Of a stretch of 64,000 nt of DNA, positions 1 through 10,552 are shown piece by piece (position 1 is the first letter of the stretch; every line of letters starts with the position of its first letter). The DNA comes from Chrysoporthe austroafricana (taxonomy: Eukaryota; Ascomycota; Sordariomycetes; Diaporthales; Cryphonectriaceae): contig JYIP02000002.1 in NCBI GenBank assembly GCA_001051155.2, positions 2,177,583 through 2,241,582 on the forward strand, written 5' to 3'. Made by a program: the position numbers and the translations under genes. Under the pieces are notes generated by a model. It was given only the letters and a program-made list of their open reading frames with translations, was not told the DNA's origin and did not search any database.

Positions 1-1164
1 TTGCACTACGTTTGCTCTCACCAGCTATGGTAGCATTTCGTATTTATATTCATGTCATTGTCTGCTACGGAGCATCAGCGAAAGTCGATTCCCGCCATAG
101 TCGTCTTCTTTGCGTCTCCTGGAGCCATACCCGCCGCTGGGGTTTGAACACCATGATCCTTCGGAGATGGGCAACTGCGTCAAACGCGCGAGACAGCTAT
201 ATGTCAGCAACGCAAATGCCCTTTTCTGTTGAGACTAGGCATGCTGCCCGAGGTAACGGAATTCATGTTGCTGGTTTTATTTCCGAATCGGAGCACACGA
301 GCGAGACAAGCCAGACGAAAGGGTCGGGTTTGCAGCAGACGATGGCCCAAAATCCGAGAAGGGCCGACCCATGTACGTCCGTACGACTAAATCTGTCTGA
401 CTAAGCATGTTAGAGATATAGCTAGTAAGTTGGCCTCAACAGTAGATTCAACATCATTACGTCTCTCACTACGACTATGGTATCACGGGGGCTCGTAACA
501 ACCTTGGAAAGGCTGGACTCATACACGGTGGCTCTCGGTCTCTGAATCCATCCACGGAAGGTTCATTTGTCGCCTCCGACTCGGGCCGATCCTCATCTCA
601 TCAGCATTGCTCAGTGCGCAGCAACGAGCCGGATTCACTACACGAAGCTCTATCGACGAAACCTTTCCTTTGATCCTTGGAAAGTATATGTCTCTGTAGT
701 CTTCGCGTGAATTAGTACATGCATTCACAAGAGTGCTATACAATTCGCAAGCAGACCAGCTTCACAAGTCTCGAAGATCACTCCCGCAATGCAGACAAGC
801 AACCAACACGAGAGATCGGGTTGAGGACCATGCCGTTTCGTATTATGTCCGTGTCTTTGGCCTCACGAGATTACGAAGCCCTGTGCCACCTGTTCTGAGG
901 GCTTGAGCCCTTGCTGTGTCCGACTGAGAGCAGTGTTTAGCCCGGGGTCCGAATCCTGCATGTCTGCAATCTCTGGACAGCTTGTCCTTTTCACCGTTCC
1001 GGTCAGAAAACGTTCGTTACTTACAAAACTAATTACGGGAACTCTCGGGTCTCCTACATGATATATTAGAAAAGGTCTTGGTCCATCACTCTTAGTCGTC
1101 ATCCGCCTTCAACTATACTATCATTAGGAGAACACTAGTCACTTAACCTTCTCACACGTATTTC
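1..1164. other. Left-edge intergenic stretch, no gene supported
   Basis: About 1.16 kb upstream of the MFS exporter gene. The open frames here (longest about 130 codons) lack an ATG near their beginning, show no family motif and are not matched by splice-linked continuations. I see no tRNA: a B-box-like string near 950 has no pairing T-stem. The stretch probably holds the exporter promoter and the flank of a gene outside the window. Confidence 0.5.
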
Positions 1165-3170
1165 ATGGCATCCAAGAAGGGCCCAGGTAGCCTGGAGCCC
1201 TCGGCAGCTGACCAGTCCACTCCGGCCGTTTCCGGAGTCAACATACGGAGGTCCATAGAGATCACAGCTTCCGAGTCAGATGCCGGCTTATTCACCTCTT
1301 CTTCTGAGCCCACGCCCGCACCGATGAACGTTGAGGAAAATACATCCCCAAGTGCTGCAGTTGTCTTTGATGATGATATTCCACGGGTGTATCTCACAGG
1401 ATGGATGCTCTACCTCCTGACCTTTGCGTCCGTAAACCTTTGTTGCTGTTCTTGTATCTCACATCTGCTCACTCCGGTCTAGTCTCTGCCTGTCCCTGTT
1501 TCTCTCGGGTCTAGAGACGACGATCGTCAGCACTTCTCTTGTCTCCATTACGAACGCCTTGGGCGGCTTCGATCAACGAGACTGGGTCGTCGTCTCGTAC
1601 CTATTGACTTATACGGGATTCCTCGTCATCTACGCCAAGTTTAGTGACATTCTCGGGAGGAAGTTCATGCTTCTAATTGCGTTGGGCTTCTTCACCATCT
1701 TCTCGATCGTATGCGGCTCTGTCTCGAACATGCTTCACCTGTGCGTCACTCGCTTTCCCAAGTGACTGCGTCGATACTGACCAAGGGTAGCATCATTTTC
1801 CGCGCCTTTCAGAGCATTGGAGGAGCCGGGATATATGCCATGGTAACGGTGATCAACCCGGAGATGGTACCTAAGGAGAAATGGGGCACATATGTCTCCC
1901 TCGTCTCCCTAGTCCAGGTCTTCTCATCCGTGCTTGGACCGATCCTTGGGGGTGTGATCAACGATGGCTCGTCTTGGCGTTGGGTGTTCCTGCTCAAGTC
2001 CGTCTCCCTGCTCTCTCGCGACCTACCCTCTTATTTCTGACCTCCCTTACGCCCACAGCGCACCAGCGGGTGCCATAGCAACGGCCCTGATCGCTTTTGT
2101 AATGCCCACACACTTCCCGCACCAGGGCAACCCAGCTGCAGCCGTGCGCCTCCGCCATAAATTCACCCGCACCTCCCTCGCGCGCCTCGACATCCTGGGC
2201 TCATTCCTCCTTCTCGCCGCCTCCATCCTCCTCGCCTTCGGCTTCGAGGAGGCCGGCTCGCGCTATGCCTGGTCTAGCGCACCGATCATCGCAACCATAG
2301 CCGTTGGAGTGATCTCACTGCTCGTTTTCATTGGGTGGGAAGGCCGCATCGGCCGCGAGCACGTCGTGTCAGAGCCAGTATTTCCTCTTCATCTGATGAG
2401 GAGCCGGATCTTCGTCGGACTAGTCCTCGTAGGCTTGTTCACCGGCCCACCGTTCATGGCGGTGTTGGTCGACCTGCCGCAGCGGTACCAGGCCGTGAAT
2501 GGCGCGACCGCGTTCGAGGCGGGCATCCGCTTGCTGCCGCTATTGTTACTATCGCCTCTTGCGACCGCTGTGAGCGGATATCTGGTGAGCAAGAGGTTCA
2601 TACCGCCGTGCTGCCTCGTGACGGCGGGTGCGGCACTACAGCTTATTGGTGTGGGCCTTGTAAGCTCCGAGCTTGGAGGGGATACGGCATTGTACGGATA
2701 TGAGGTGATTATGGGGTTCAGTTTTGGAATGACACTTGTCACGCTGTTGATATTCGTCCCGTTGGCTGTGAGCAGGGAGCACATGGCGGTTGGGATGGCG
2801 GCCGTCACCCAGATTCGTGTGCTCGGTGGAACGATAGGGTTAGCAATCAGGTACGGCAGAATAATGTGGTCGTGGATTCGGGCTGTTCAGGACTGACTTG
2901 ATATCTAGTGCCACGGTCCTGAATAACTATACCTCACCGCGGCTAGCCGCCATCCTCGACGCAGATCAGTTGGCACAGATCTCCGACTCCGTGGCGTACA
3001 TCAACCAGCTCCCTGAATCGACGCGCCAGGCAGTCCGACAGATATACAAGGCGGGATACCAGGAGCAGCTTTCTGTTATGTTGTGTTTCTGCGCTGTAGT
3101 CTTCCTTTGTACGCTGCTAACATGGGAGAGAAAACCAAGATCTGCTAGGGACGTTGTTGGATATAGCTAG
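1165..3170 (+). CDS. MFS drug:H+ antiporter-like exporter (DHA2, 14-TM type)
   Basis: Plasma-membrane proton-coupled exporter of the major facilitator superfamily. Exons by splice signals and phase: 1165-1427, 1483-1740, 1791-1997, 2059-2850 and 2909-3170, giving 593 aa. The first and third donors are GTCCGT, which are weak, but all phases match and the joins restore family sequence (LLTFA/LCLSLF, VFLL/NAPAG). The first 75 or so residues are a Ser/Glu-rich cytosolic tail. Motif D1 (LETTIVSTSL, about 98-107) and a motif A variant (YAKFSDILGRK, 138-148) place it in the DHA2 group, which includes multidrug, siderophore and toxin efflux pumps. Residues 120-570 are a near-continuous series of hydrophobic helices. 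It is followed by the M24 peptidase on the same strand, 505 bp away. The substrate cannot be read from sequence. Confidence 0.88.
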
Positions 3171-3675
3171 TACTGGTAAGCTGCCTTCGAGGTTGAATTA
3201 AAAGATTGTAGCCTCTGGCACGAATGGATCCCTATTCTTCAAACCTCTGACACATGGATCAATGTTGTATTGGATGTTTTCCAAACTTCGTACTGATCCC
3301 TTCGTCTCTTAGTTGAAGCCATTCAAGGGTTCTTTCAGATTGGGGGGGAGATATCGAATGAAAAATAAAGTCCACCGGCGGCTCCATAAATGAGATATCT
3401 ATCGCACCACTAATGTAGGGCGATCAACACTGGCCAGCAAAGTAAGGGGTCTGAATTACCTCCATATAAGGTGACACGTGCGTTGAAAGCCGGTATCTGC
3501 CGGGCGTCCGGCGGGAGTGCGATCTCCACGTTACATAGCGCGGTATCGCGGGGAGACTGTTGATCAGCACCGGTTCCCAGCATGCCCGGACATACACACC
3601 GGATAATACGCAGCATTGATAAACGGGAGCCGTTTCCTCGACCACAACACGCCTTCCTAGTGCCTCGAAAGTCGA
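3171..3675. other. Intergenic, MFS gene to M24 peptidase gene
   Basis: 505 bp between two genes on the same strand. It should hold the 3' end of the exporter transcript and the promoter of the peptidase. A short G run lies near 3343. I recognise no other element. Confidence 0.5.
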
Positions 3676-5355
3676 ATGGCCTCCCGGAAGTACGACTACC
3701 CCTCCAAGCCTGTGAGCGGCATGGAGAAGCATGTGAGAACGGTGACGCCACGCAGACACCGGCCTGGCGTCTCACCCTGCCGCCTCGTTGGCGTGACCAG
3801 CGCGATGGTTGTGGTTTGCCTGCTCGCTTTGCTCAACATTCGTGATATCTACCCAGGCACGCGCTCTGCCGGGCCGTCGGTCGTCGATAGAGTACAGAGA
3901 TGTGCCATCAGCAATCTGCAGCGAGACCTATCCTTTCTCGACGCTGCCAGGCCGATCACAGCAGACGAATTCATCGAACGACGCGATCGTCTAGCGCTGG
4001 CCCTCGCAGCTTCGGGCATCGACGCGTTTGTCCTCGAGCCAGGCTATACATTCCAGTATGGCCACACGCAGTCTCCACCACCTCCAACAGGCCACGATGA
4101 GCTAAATCTCACTCAGGTACTATGGCAATACCTCCCAGACCGACTGGGAGCCGTGGGAGCCCGAGGAGCGGCCGTTTCTGATGCTAGTCATGCCTACCAC
4201 ATCCAGCGCTACAGGGCGCACGGAGGCCAAGACAGCCTTCCTATCCCCACATTTCGAGGAGGGTCGCGTGCGCATGCTCGGTATTCCCAGCCGCGATCCC
4301 GAGCTGGACATCGTGATCTGGGAGGAGCACTGGAACCCCTACACCACGCTCCTGGAGTCGCACCTCTTCAGGGGTCTGGATCGCCCGTCTAGGCTCATGA
4401 TGGACGAGGAGATACGCGACTACATCGTCCGTGGTCTGGACGCCGCCGGCTTCGAGACCGTGGGACTCAGCCCTGCCGTGGAGCTGGTGCGTCAGCAGAA
4501 GAGCCCGGCGGAGGTTGAGTTGTTGCGGGCCGTGAACACTGGCACGGTCGAGGCCGTGAGGGCTATGCGGCCCTGCCTTGTCCCAGAGCTGACGGAGAAC
4601 GAGGTGACGGACATCCTGAATAATGCGCTGCTATCAATCGGCTTTGAACTGTTCTTCAATATCGTGCTGTTTGAGGAGCATGGCGCTCTCCCCCATGGTG
4701 GGTTCGTGACCGGGTGGAAGAAGCTGACGCTTGAGAGCATGGTTGTGATTGACGTTGGGGCCCATTATCTGGGCTACTCATCTGACATCTGTCGGAGTTT
4801 CTTCATCGATCCGCCCAAGCATCGGCACGAGAGCTACGTTGAAGAGATTCTGCTGATGCTGAAAGGCCTGCTTGGCTTCGTGCCAGAGCAAGGTAGTGCG
4901 GTATGGGCACCATCGGACCCTGAATTGCATGCTGAGAAGCTACGTGTGTGGGATATCGTGCTAGATGCCCAAACCGCAGCAGCCCATGCCTTCAAACCCA
5001 ACGCCACGGCTGCTAGCATCGACATCGCAGCAAGAACTGTCATCGAAGAGGCTGGATATGGGTTTGGCTTCACGCACCGACTGGGACATGGCATAGGTAT
5101 CAAAGGTCAGGCTTCTCTGCGCGATCTATTCGATCTAATGATCAACACTGATATACGACAGCTCATGAATCTCCATATCTCAATAAGTGGAACACCGGTG
5201 TCCACCTCCAGGCCGGGATGACCTTCACCAACGAACCCGGTATCTACCTCGAGAACCGCTTTGGTATTCGCCACGAAGACATCTATCTCGTGAAGGAAGA
5301 CGGGGACGCAGAACTTCTATCGGGAAGGCGGGCGAATAGTCCCTATGACCCCTAA
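3676..5355 (+). CDS. M24 family metallopeptidase (Xaa-Pro dipeptidase/ectoine hydrolase-like), membrane-anchored
   Basis: Exons 3676-4055, 4117-5105 and 5162-5355 give 520 aa. The pita-bread fold carries all five expected metal ligands: Asp339 and Asp350 (VIDVGA...SSD), His451 (GHGIGIK), Glu481 (NEPGIY) and Glu495 (HED). An intact dinuclear metal hydrolase is therefore likely. Known relatives are aminopeptidase P, prolidase, creatinase and the ectoine/5-hydroxyectoine hydrolases. The length and the HGIGIKAHESP signature fit the fungal prolidase/ectoine-hydrolase-like branch. Residues about 36-55 are a hydrophobic segment after an Arg/Lys-rich stretch, as in a type II membrane anchor, which is unusual for the family. 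The last exon is short but carries two ligands, so correct splicing is needed for activity. The stop codon lies only 40 bp from that of the convergent gene on the right. Confidence 0.85.
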
Positions 5356-5395
5356 ATCCCCCCCCTCCCTCTCCCCCGGGGACCTCTCCCCTTCC

Positions 5396-5946
5396 TCAGA
5401 GCCCAAGCAGTTTCAACGCCGCCATGATCCCCCACCCCACCGATAATATATCTAGAAACCCGACGACGTCCATGTTCTGGGAGATGGCGTCATTGTACTG
5501 ATCGAGCATCGGCATCTTGGCCTTAGTCGCCCAGAAGTCGTGCATGTACTTTGCCGCCCCGAAGTGAAGGGCACCAGCCAGGACTGCCGGCCAGATGGTA
5601 CGCCAGGGAGCAGACAGCACGCTGTCGCCGCACGGGACGAAGATGCAGTAGGCCACCGCTGTGAAGAGGGATGCCAAACACTGTCGATTCTCTCAGATTC
5701 TAGCACGCATCAATGCACCTGGGACAAGCACCAGCTACTCACAGAGACGAGGCCCGCTCCTATGGTGTACCTCGTATCCCAGAGCCGCTTCTGGGCAGTA
5801 TTGCTCCATTCCGCTGCCTTCTCTGCTTTTTCCTCGTACTTCTTGATGTTTGCGATTGAGGTGAGGGACTTTATCATGGCGTAGCCGCTGATGAGGATCA
5901 ATATAACAGCGACAAGGCCGGTGGGGAAGAAGATGGTGGTGGCCAT
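5396..5946 (-). CDS. Small conserved integral membrane protein, function unknown
   Basis: Two exons on the minus strand, 5743-5946 then 5396-5680 (intron GTGAGT..CAG), make 162 aa. I see four hydrophobic segments: about 7-26, 60-80, 88-108 and 140-160. A charged amphipathic stretch rich in Lys and Glu (KKYEEKAEKAAEW) follows the first one. The clean splice and compact four-helix layout support a real gene, but I do not recognise a named family. The gene is tail-to-tail with the M24 peptidase, 40 bp between stops, so the two 3' UTRs probably overlap on opposite strands. Confidence 0.75.
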
Positions 5947-7288
5947 GGTGCTGGAGCTAGATGGGTGAGCGGCCTTGGCGGGGAAGAGTTGAAAGGCTGG
6001 TTCTCAACTATGAATATGATACGATCATCAAACTGTCAGCTTTGTGTAAAGTCATTAGGATGGTTTTAGGGCTGGCTCTTTGTGGAATCAAGTTGTCGTA
6101 AGCTATACTACCATTTTATGATGTCTGATATTCTAGTTCTACCCTAGCACAGTGACGTCACCCATGCTCCCAGTTTTACTTGAAGAGCCTCATTTGGCAG
6201 CCATGAAGATAAGCTGTTGCAGGGCAGGGCTAGGAGCACCCTCCAGTATGACAACAGATATCTCCAAGTCAATATTTGTTCTTTGACAAACAGACTCTGA
6301 ATGCCAAGAGGCGTTTCCTTGGAGCCACCCGCCCACCCGTCTCTTTTGACGGAAGCTCGACTCGGCTGACTTAAACCAGTCGCCTCCCGGCACTGAAATA
6401 CGCGTGTGGCGCCTGACAGTAGTATTTAGTAATTCTTTCGGCATAAATTCACTACGGCTTCATGATCCAGCCATGCCGAAAGATCAGCCGCGTCGACGAG
6501 GCTGTATTAAGGAGGTGGTCCGTGCGCCTTGATCACCGAAGATCATGGACCTCCAGGACGGGACAATGACTTGCAGTGGTGTACCATTTTAGAGTCATAA
6601 ACGTGAGGTTTTGAATTATGTACAATATTCAAGCACGGCCTACAAATTCAGAAAGTTGTCTAATAGCTTTGCCGGTCCTTTCTACCCACTCATCAACCCT
6701 ATGCGCCTACCGAAGTATGCTTGAGACGATCTTCGACAGCCACCTTTTCCTTTTCCTTTTCCTTTTCCTTTTCCTTCTCATTTTTTTTTTTTTTGGACGA
6801 AGGGTGAGTGACAAGATCCTTTCCACTTCTCTTCTTTCTTTCCTTGCCAGTCCCATACTCATGCCTGTGGCAACTCATCATTACGTCCTGTAAGGCATGT
6901 CCGCTTTTACGCGATAATCGCGCCTTAATTCGATCCGGGGTCCTGTCCTCATTCGTGGCATTCAATCTTTCCAGTACAGGTGGGTATTTTCGCTAGATTC
7001 CTTGGTTACTGAAACAGCAACAGCATCCTCAGCGAAATGGCCCTAGAAAAAACGATGGAGGGGGGCGAACTCACTCGTTGGCCTGGAGCCAAAACCTCTG
7101 CAACAGAAGGCTCGAAGGATCGAGCTCCAATGGATGACAGAAAAGAACATGGCTATATTGCAGAATCTCAGCCGAAAAGGATCGAAGAACTGGCCGAGAG
7201 TGAATGGTTCTTGCCATTGCCCGAGATCACAAGCGTGTGAAGACCCCGAGCAGAACGAGAGCTGGCATGCTGTCCTGCCAGTCGAGGC
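5947..7288. other. Intergenic stretch with a polypyrimidine microsatellite
   Basis: 1.3 kb between the divergently read small membrane protein gene and the 3' end of the 2EXR-like gene. Apart from the TTTTCC repeat and T14 run near 6.75 kb it has no recognised feature. The short open frames (60-90 codons) have no motif and low-complexity translations. Confidence 0.5.
6743..6794. repeat. TTTTCC microsatellite followed by a T14 run
   Basis: About five and a half copies of the hexamer TTTTCC are followed by TTCTCA and then fourteen T at 6781-6794. It is a simple-sequence polypyrimidine tract in an intergenic region, likely variable in length between strains. Confidence 0.9.
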
Positions 7289-8401
7289 TCAGTGCTCATA
7301 CCAGGATTCCCATCTACCGTCCGGCATGTCTTCCTCCTTCAGGCCAATAAAGTGACACATGCGTCGGAGCATCTTCAAGTCTGGCTGCACACTGGGCGGC
7401 GGCTTTGCGTTGAGAATCTCCTTTCTGAGCTCGTCCCTCTTATCCCAGTCATTGCCGCGCTCGTCAACGCCAATCAAGGTGTCGGGGTACTTCAACAAAC
7501 CATAGCCCCGTTGAGAACACGTAAATCCCTCCCGGAGCATTTGACGAAGCCCTTGGTCGTATTGCAGCAGTAGATCGATCCATTCCTCGTAGGGTAGAGG
7601 CGAGAATGTGTAGTTGATCGGAGCTGGGTTGACAAGCTTAAGAAGTCCCAAGGACTCCTCAACAACATTGAAATCCACACAAATGCTAATCAGCCACTTC
7701 TGTGCCACATTCAGACCTCGGTACTCCTGCCCAAGTCGTTGCTCTACCCACTCATCAAGAGTACCGGGGGACAATGGGTAAGGGACGAGGTTGAAGTGAC
7801 GGACCCTGGAGAGTGTGGGCGCGTTCAGTAGTATGGGCCGCAGGCTACCATGTATTGAACAGTCGTAGTCATACCATGGCGCCTTGAGAGTAATGGTATG
7901 AATGTTTGCTCCGACCTTTTGCAAGAAGCTCAGTGCATTGAATGCTCGTTGTGGGCCAACAATCTCGCCGCCGATCTTCAGCAGCTGACCGGAAGATTGA
8001 AAGACGACCCTGCCTTGGTCACGAGTATCCCAGCAGATAGTCAGAGTCTCGATTATCTGGAGGTAGGCGGGATTGACGCGAAAAAGTTGAAGCTCCGCAC
8101 ATGAATCTTTGTGTAGACGAAACTCAACGTTGCGGTACAGCAAAGAAATCACCTCGTATTCCATCATCCTACAAGCCAGTAGGATGCCCATGCAGTCTGG
8201 GTTGGCAGCGATCCAATCATTGTTGTACTTGCCTTCGAACAAGAGACGCGATGGAGGACTATTGTCGTCAATCGCCCACGGAGTACTGTCCACACTCAAG
8301 GCAAAGGAGTAGATCTTCTTTCGTATCTCGAGTGATATTTGCTGGAAGAGTGGTGAGTCGTCTTGAGGTAACACCTCCACAGACGTGGTAGTGGCAGCCA
8401 T
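7289..8401 (-). CDS. Fungal 2EXR/F-box-like domain protein
   Basis: Intronless, 370 aa from the ATG at 8401. The frame stays open further upstream, but only with non-ATG codons and a low-complexity translation. Residues about 15-75 (LFQQISLEIRKKIYSFAL and the following stretch with short hydrophobic strands) match the pattern of the 2EXR/DUF7730 proteins that are greatly expanded in filamentous ascomycetes. The first helix resembles an F-box (LPxEIRxxIY). The rest is a divergent alpha/beta region with no catalytic motif that I can see. These proteins have no established biochemical role. An adaptor role in ubiquitination is only a guess from the F-box-like helix. The gene stands alone between two large intergenic gaps. 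Confidence 0.75.
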   Translation of the reverse strand: MAATTTSVEVLPQDDSPLFQQISLEIRKKIYSFALSVDSTPWAIDDNSPPSRLLFEGKYNNDWIAANPDCMGILLACRMMEYEVISLLYRNVEFRLHKDSCAELQLFRVNPAYLQIIETLTICWDTRDQGRVVFQSSGQLLKIGGEIVGPQRAFNALSFLQKVGANIHTITLKAPWYDYDCSIHGSLRPILLNAPTLSRVRHFNLVPYPLSPGTLDEWVEQRLGQEYRGLNVAQKWLISICVDFNVVEESLGLLKLVNPAPINYTFSPLPYEEWIDLLLQYDQGLRQMLREGFTCSQRGYGLLKYPDTLIGVDERGNDWDKRDELRKEILNAKPPPSVQPDLKMLRRMCHFIGLKEEDMPDGRWESWYEH

Positions 8402-10552
8402 GGTACTGTTAGTGAGTGTAGACGTAGCTTCATGGACAGGCCTTGGTGGGGTGGGCTGAGGGAGAAGGCTGGGGTGATCGTCGGCAACCTGGGGACAACA
8501 ACATGTATAAGTTGCGAGAAGTGAGTGGATATGGGAGCTCGGCGTTGTTCTCACAGATGATCCACGCGATTGAGATGGAAGAAAGCAACGTGAGGCTCTG
8601 CTAGAAACGTAGCTCAGAGAGAGCCTCAGTCGGTGGGGCACGCGGGAGATTGTTCTGCTGGCCTTCTAGCCTCGTTCATTGGACTTTTTGTGGCGCCCAC
8701 CCTGGATACCTAGGTACCTAGGGTTCAGCCTTCAAAATCCAGTTTCTGCTGGTCTTAAGACCTTTCTCTATGAGGACCAGACTCAACGAATTGCGATATC
8801 CAGAAATACCCATGTCTCAGCTAGGACCCCACCTTTTTTTCCTCCATCAGCAGGTCAGACAGCCTGGCATTTCAAATCACTCTTGTCGTCAGGTCTGATT
8901 ATGGAAGCTAAGGTTCATTGTCGAGGCAGCAATACTTTGATCCTCATCATCCAGCGGCAAGAATCGGTAGTGGTCGAAAACCATTGTTGGGTTTCGCATC
9001 CTAAATCTTGGTGAGACCCTGAAGCTGAATGGCTGCTTGCAGGAAATAACCTGGGGTGTATGTAGTTTGGCCGGGCTGACTTGTAACGATAGCCATGTTG
9101 AGGATATCAAAATTACAGTATTGCTGTCGAGATCATTCTGCACTACAAAGGCAACTACACGGGGAGAAAGCTGGGGAGAAAGCTGGGGAGATTGAGGGCG
9201 CAGCAATCTTGACAAAGAGACAGACGAGCCTCCAGCTATAACTATGCCGCCGCGGCAATGGACGACACTTCTTCTGGCAGCAGTGGTTCGTATAAGAAGA
9301 GAAAGATAACGCTGATTGAATTTCTTCTGGTTTCCTTTCCCCCCCCCCTCTCTCTAACTTGTTTCCCGTTTCTCCCTTCTCCCCTCTTGGTACGACCTAG
9401 AACGGCCATGACGATGCTATACACATAGTGGGATCTCACACAGACTATACGCCCTATATTCACTTTCAACAACGCCGAGAAACTAACTCGACTTTACGAA
9501 GCACCCATGTAGCATCACAGCTATCGGACAAATTCAGGAGCACAGACCGCTAGTTTATGATGCCGACGTCGTATTGCCGTGGTACCGCCGGCCTCACTTT
9601 CCCCATTGAGTCACCTGTAAGGGCCCTGTAACGATCTGCCCCTTGTTTTCAGGCGTGGTAATTGCTGACAATCCTACAACCAAGACATTAGTCGCTCGAG
9701 CTCAGCGGCGCTGGTACAGAAGTAAGAACACCTAGGTCCATGTCCGTAACGGTAATGGCTTGCTGTCAAAACTTCACGTGTAGTTGTGCCGAGTCACTAC
9801 GTGCTACCACAATCTGACGCGATCAAAGAAGGCGAAGTCCTGATTCCAAAATCGAATTGCTAGGAGCGTTTTACGCAAATAGTTTGAAGTTTGGCAGAGA
9901 TCAAATAATTCAATACGTGGAATCTGCCTACCCTTGCGTCTCCTGCTGCAACATGTCGATCAGATAACGGTGGGGCGAGACATCCAGTGTTACTTTGATC
10001 TTGAGGTAGACTTTTGAAATTGACAGAGGGAAAGTCCTCAAGATCCGAGCCGTGCCATAAATAGCTGCAATATGCATGGCGGCAATGGCAGTCAATAATT
10101 ATTCAGGATCATGGACCGGACTTGGGCCCGGCCAGGCTAGTCGAGCTCCCAGGACGGCACCGTGGCAGTCGTGGGCACTTGGCCAGCATCACGTTATAAC
10201 CGGTGCCAAGTTAGCCTCTGTCATTGCGGAGCAATTCAGACCATTTGGGGAAATCGTGGATGTTACCTCGCAGCTTCTCCGCCCAGTTTGACATCATGGC
10301 AGTCGATGCAGGCGTGAGCCGATCCATAACCAAGAGAAGAGGGGTCGTGCCTAATGTTGGACCATCGTAAAAGGCTAAAAGCGGACGGGAAGCGGCGACG
10401 CCTCCCAGTGCCCTAGCTTCATGCCTCCTTCGAAGGGTCTAATTTAATTGTATCCTACAGCTTGGCCAAATAAAGCCTTTGCTCCTCACCACACGCCCCG
10501 CGACGATACGCATCACAACTGCTACATGGTCTCGAGGTGGACCTTCCACGAG
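8402..10552. other. Divergent intergenic region upstream of beta-mannosidase
   Basis: 2.15 kb between two divergently transcribed genes. It holds the 12-bp tandem repeat at 9161, a C-rich run near 9341 and a TATA-like ATAAATA near 10058. I find no motif-bearing open frame. It presumably contains the promoters of both neighbours. Confidence 0.5.
9161..9191. repeat. Short tandem repeat, 12-bp unit
   Basis: The unit GGGGAGAAAGCT occurs two and a half times in direct order. No function is evident. Confidence 0.85.

Noticed and set aside
900..975. tRNA-like B-box string near 950
   Set aside because: The bases flanking GGTCCGAATCC do not form a T-stem, and no acceptor stem pairs at tRNA distance.
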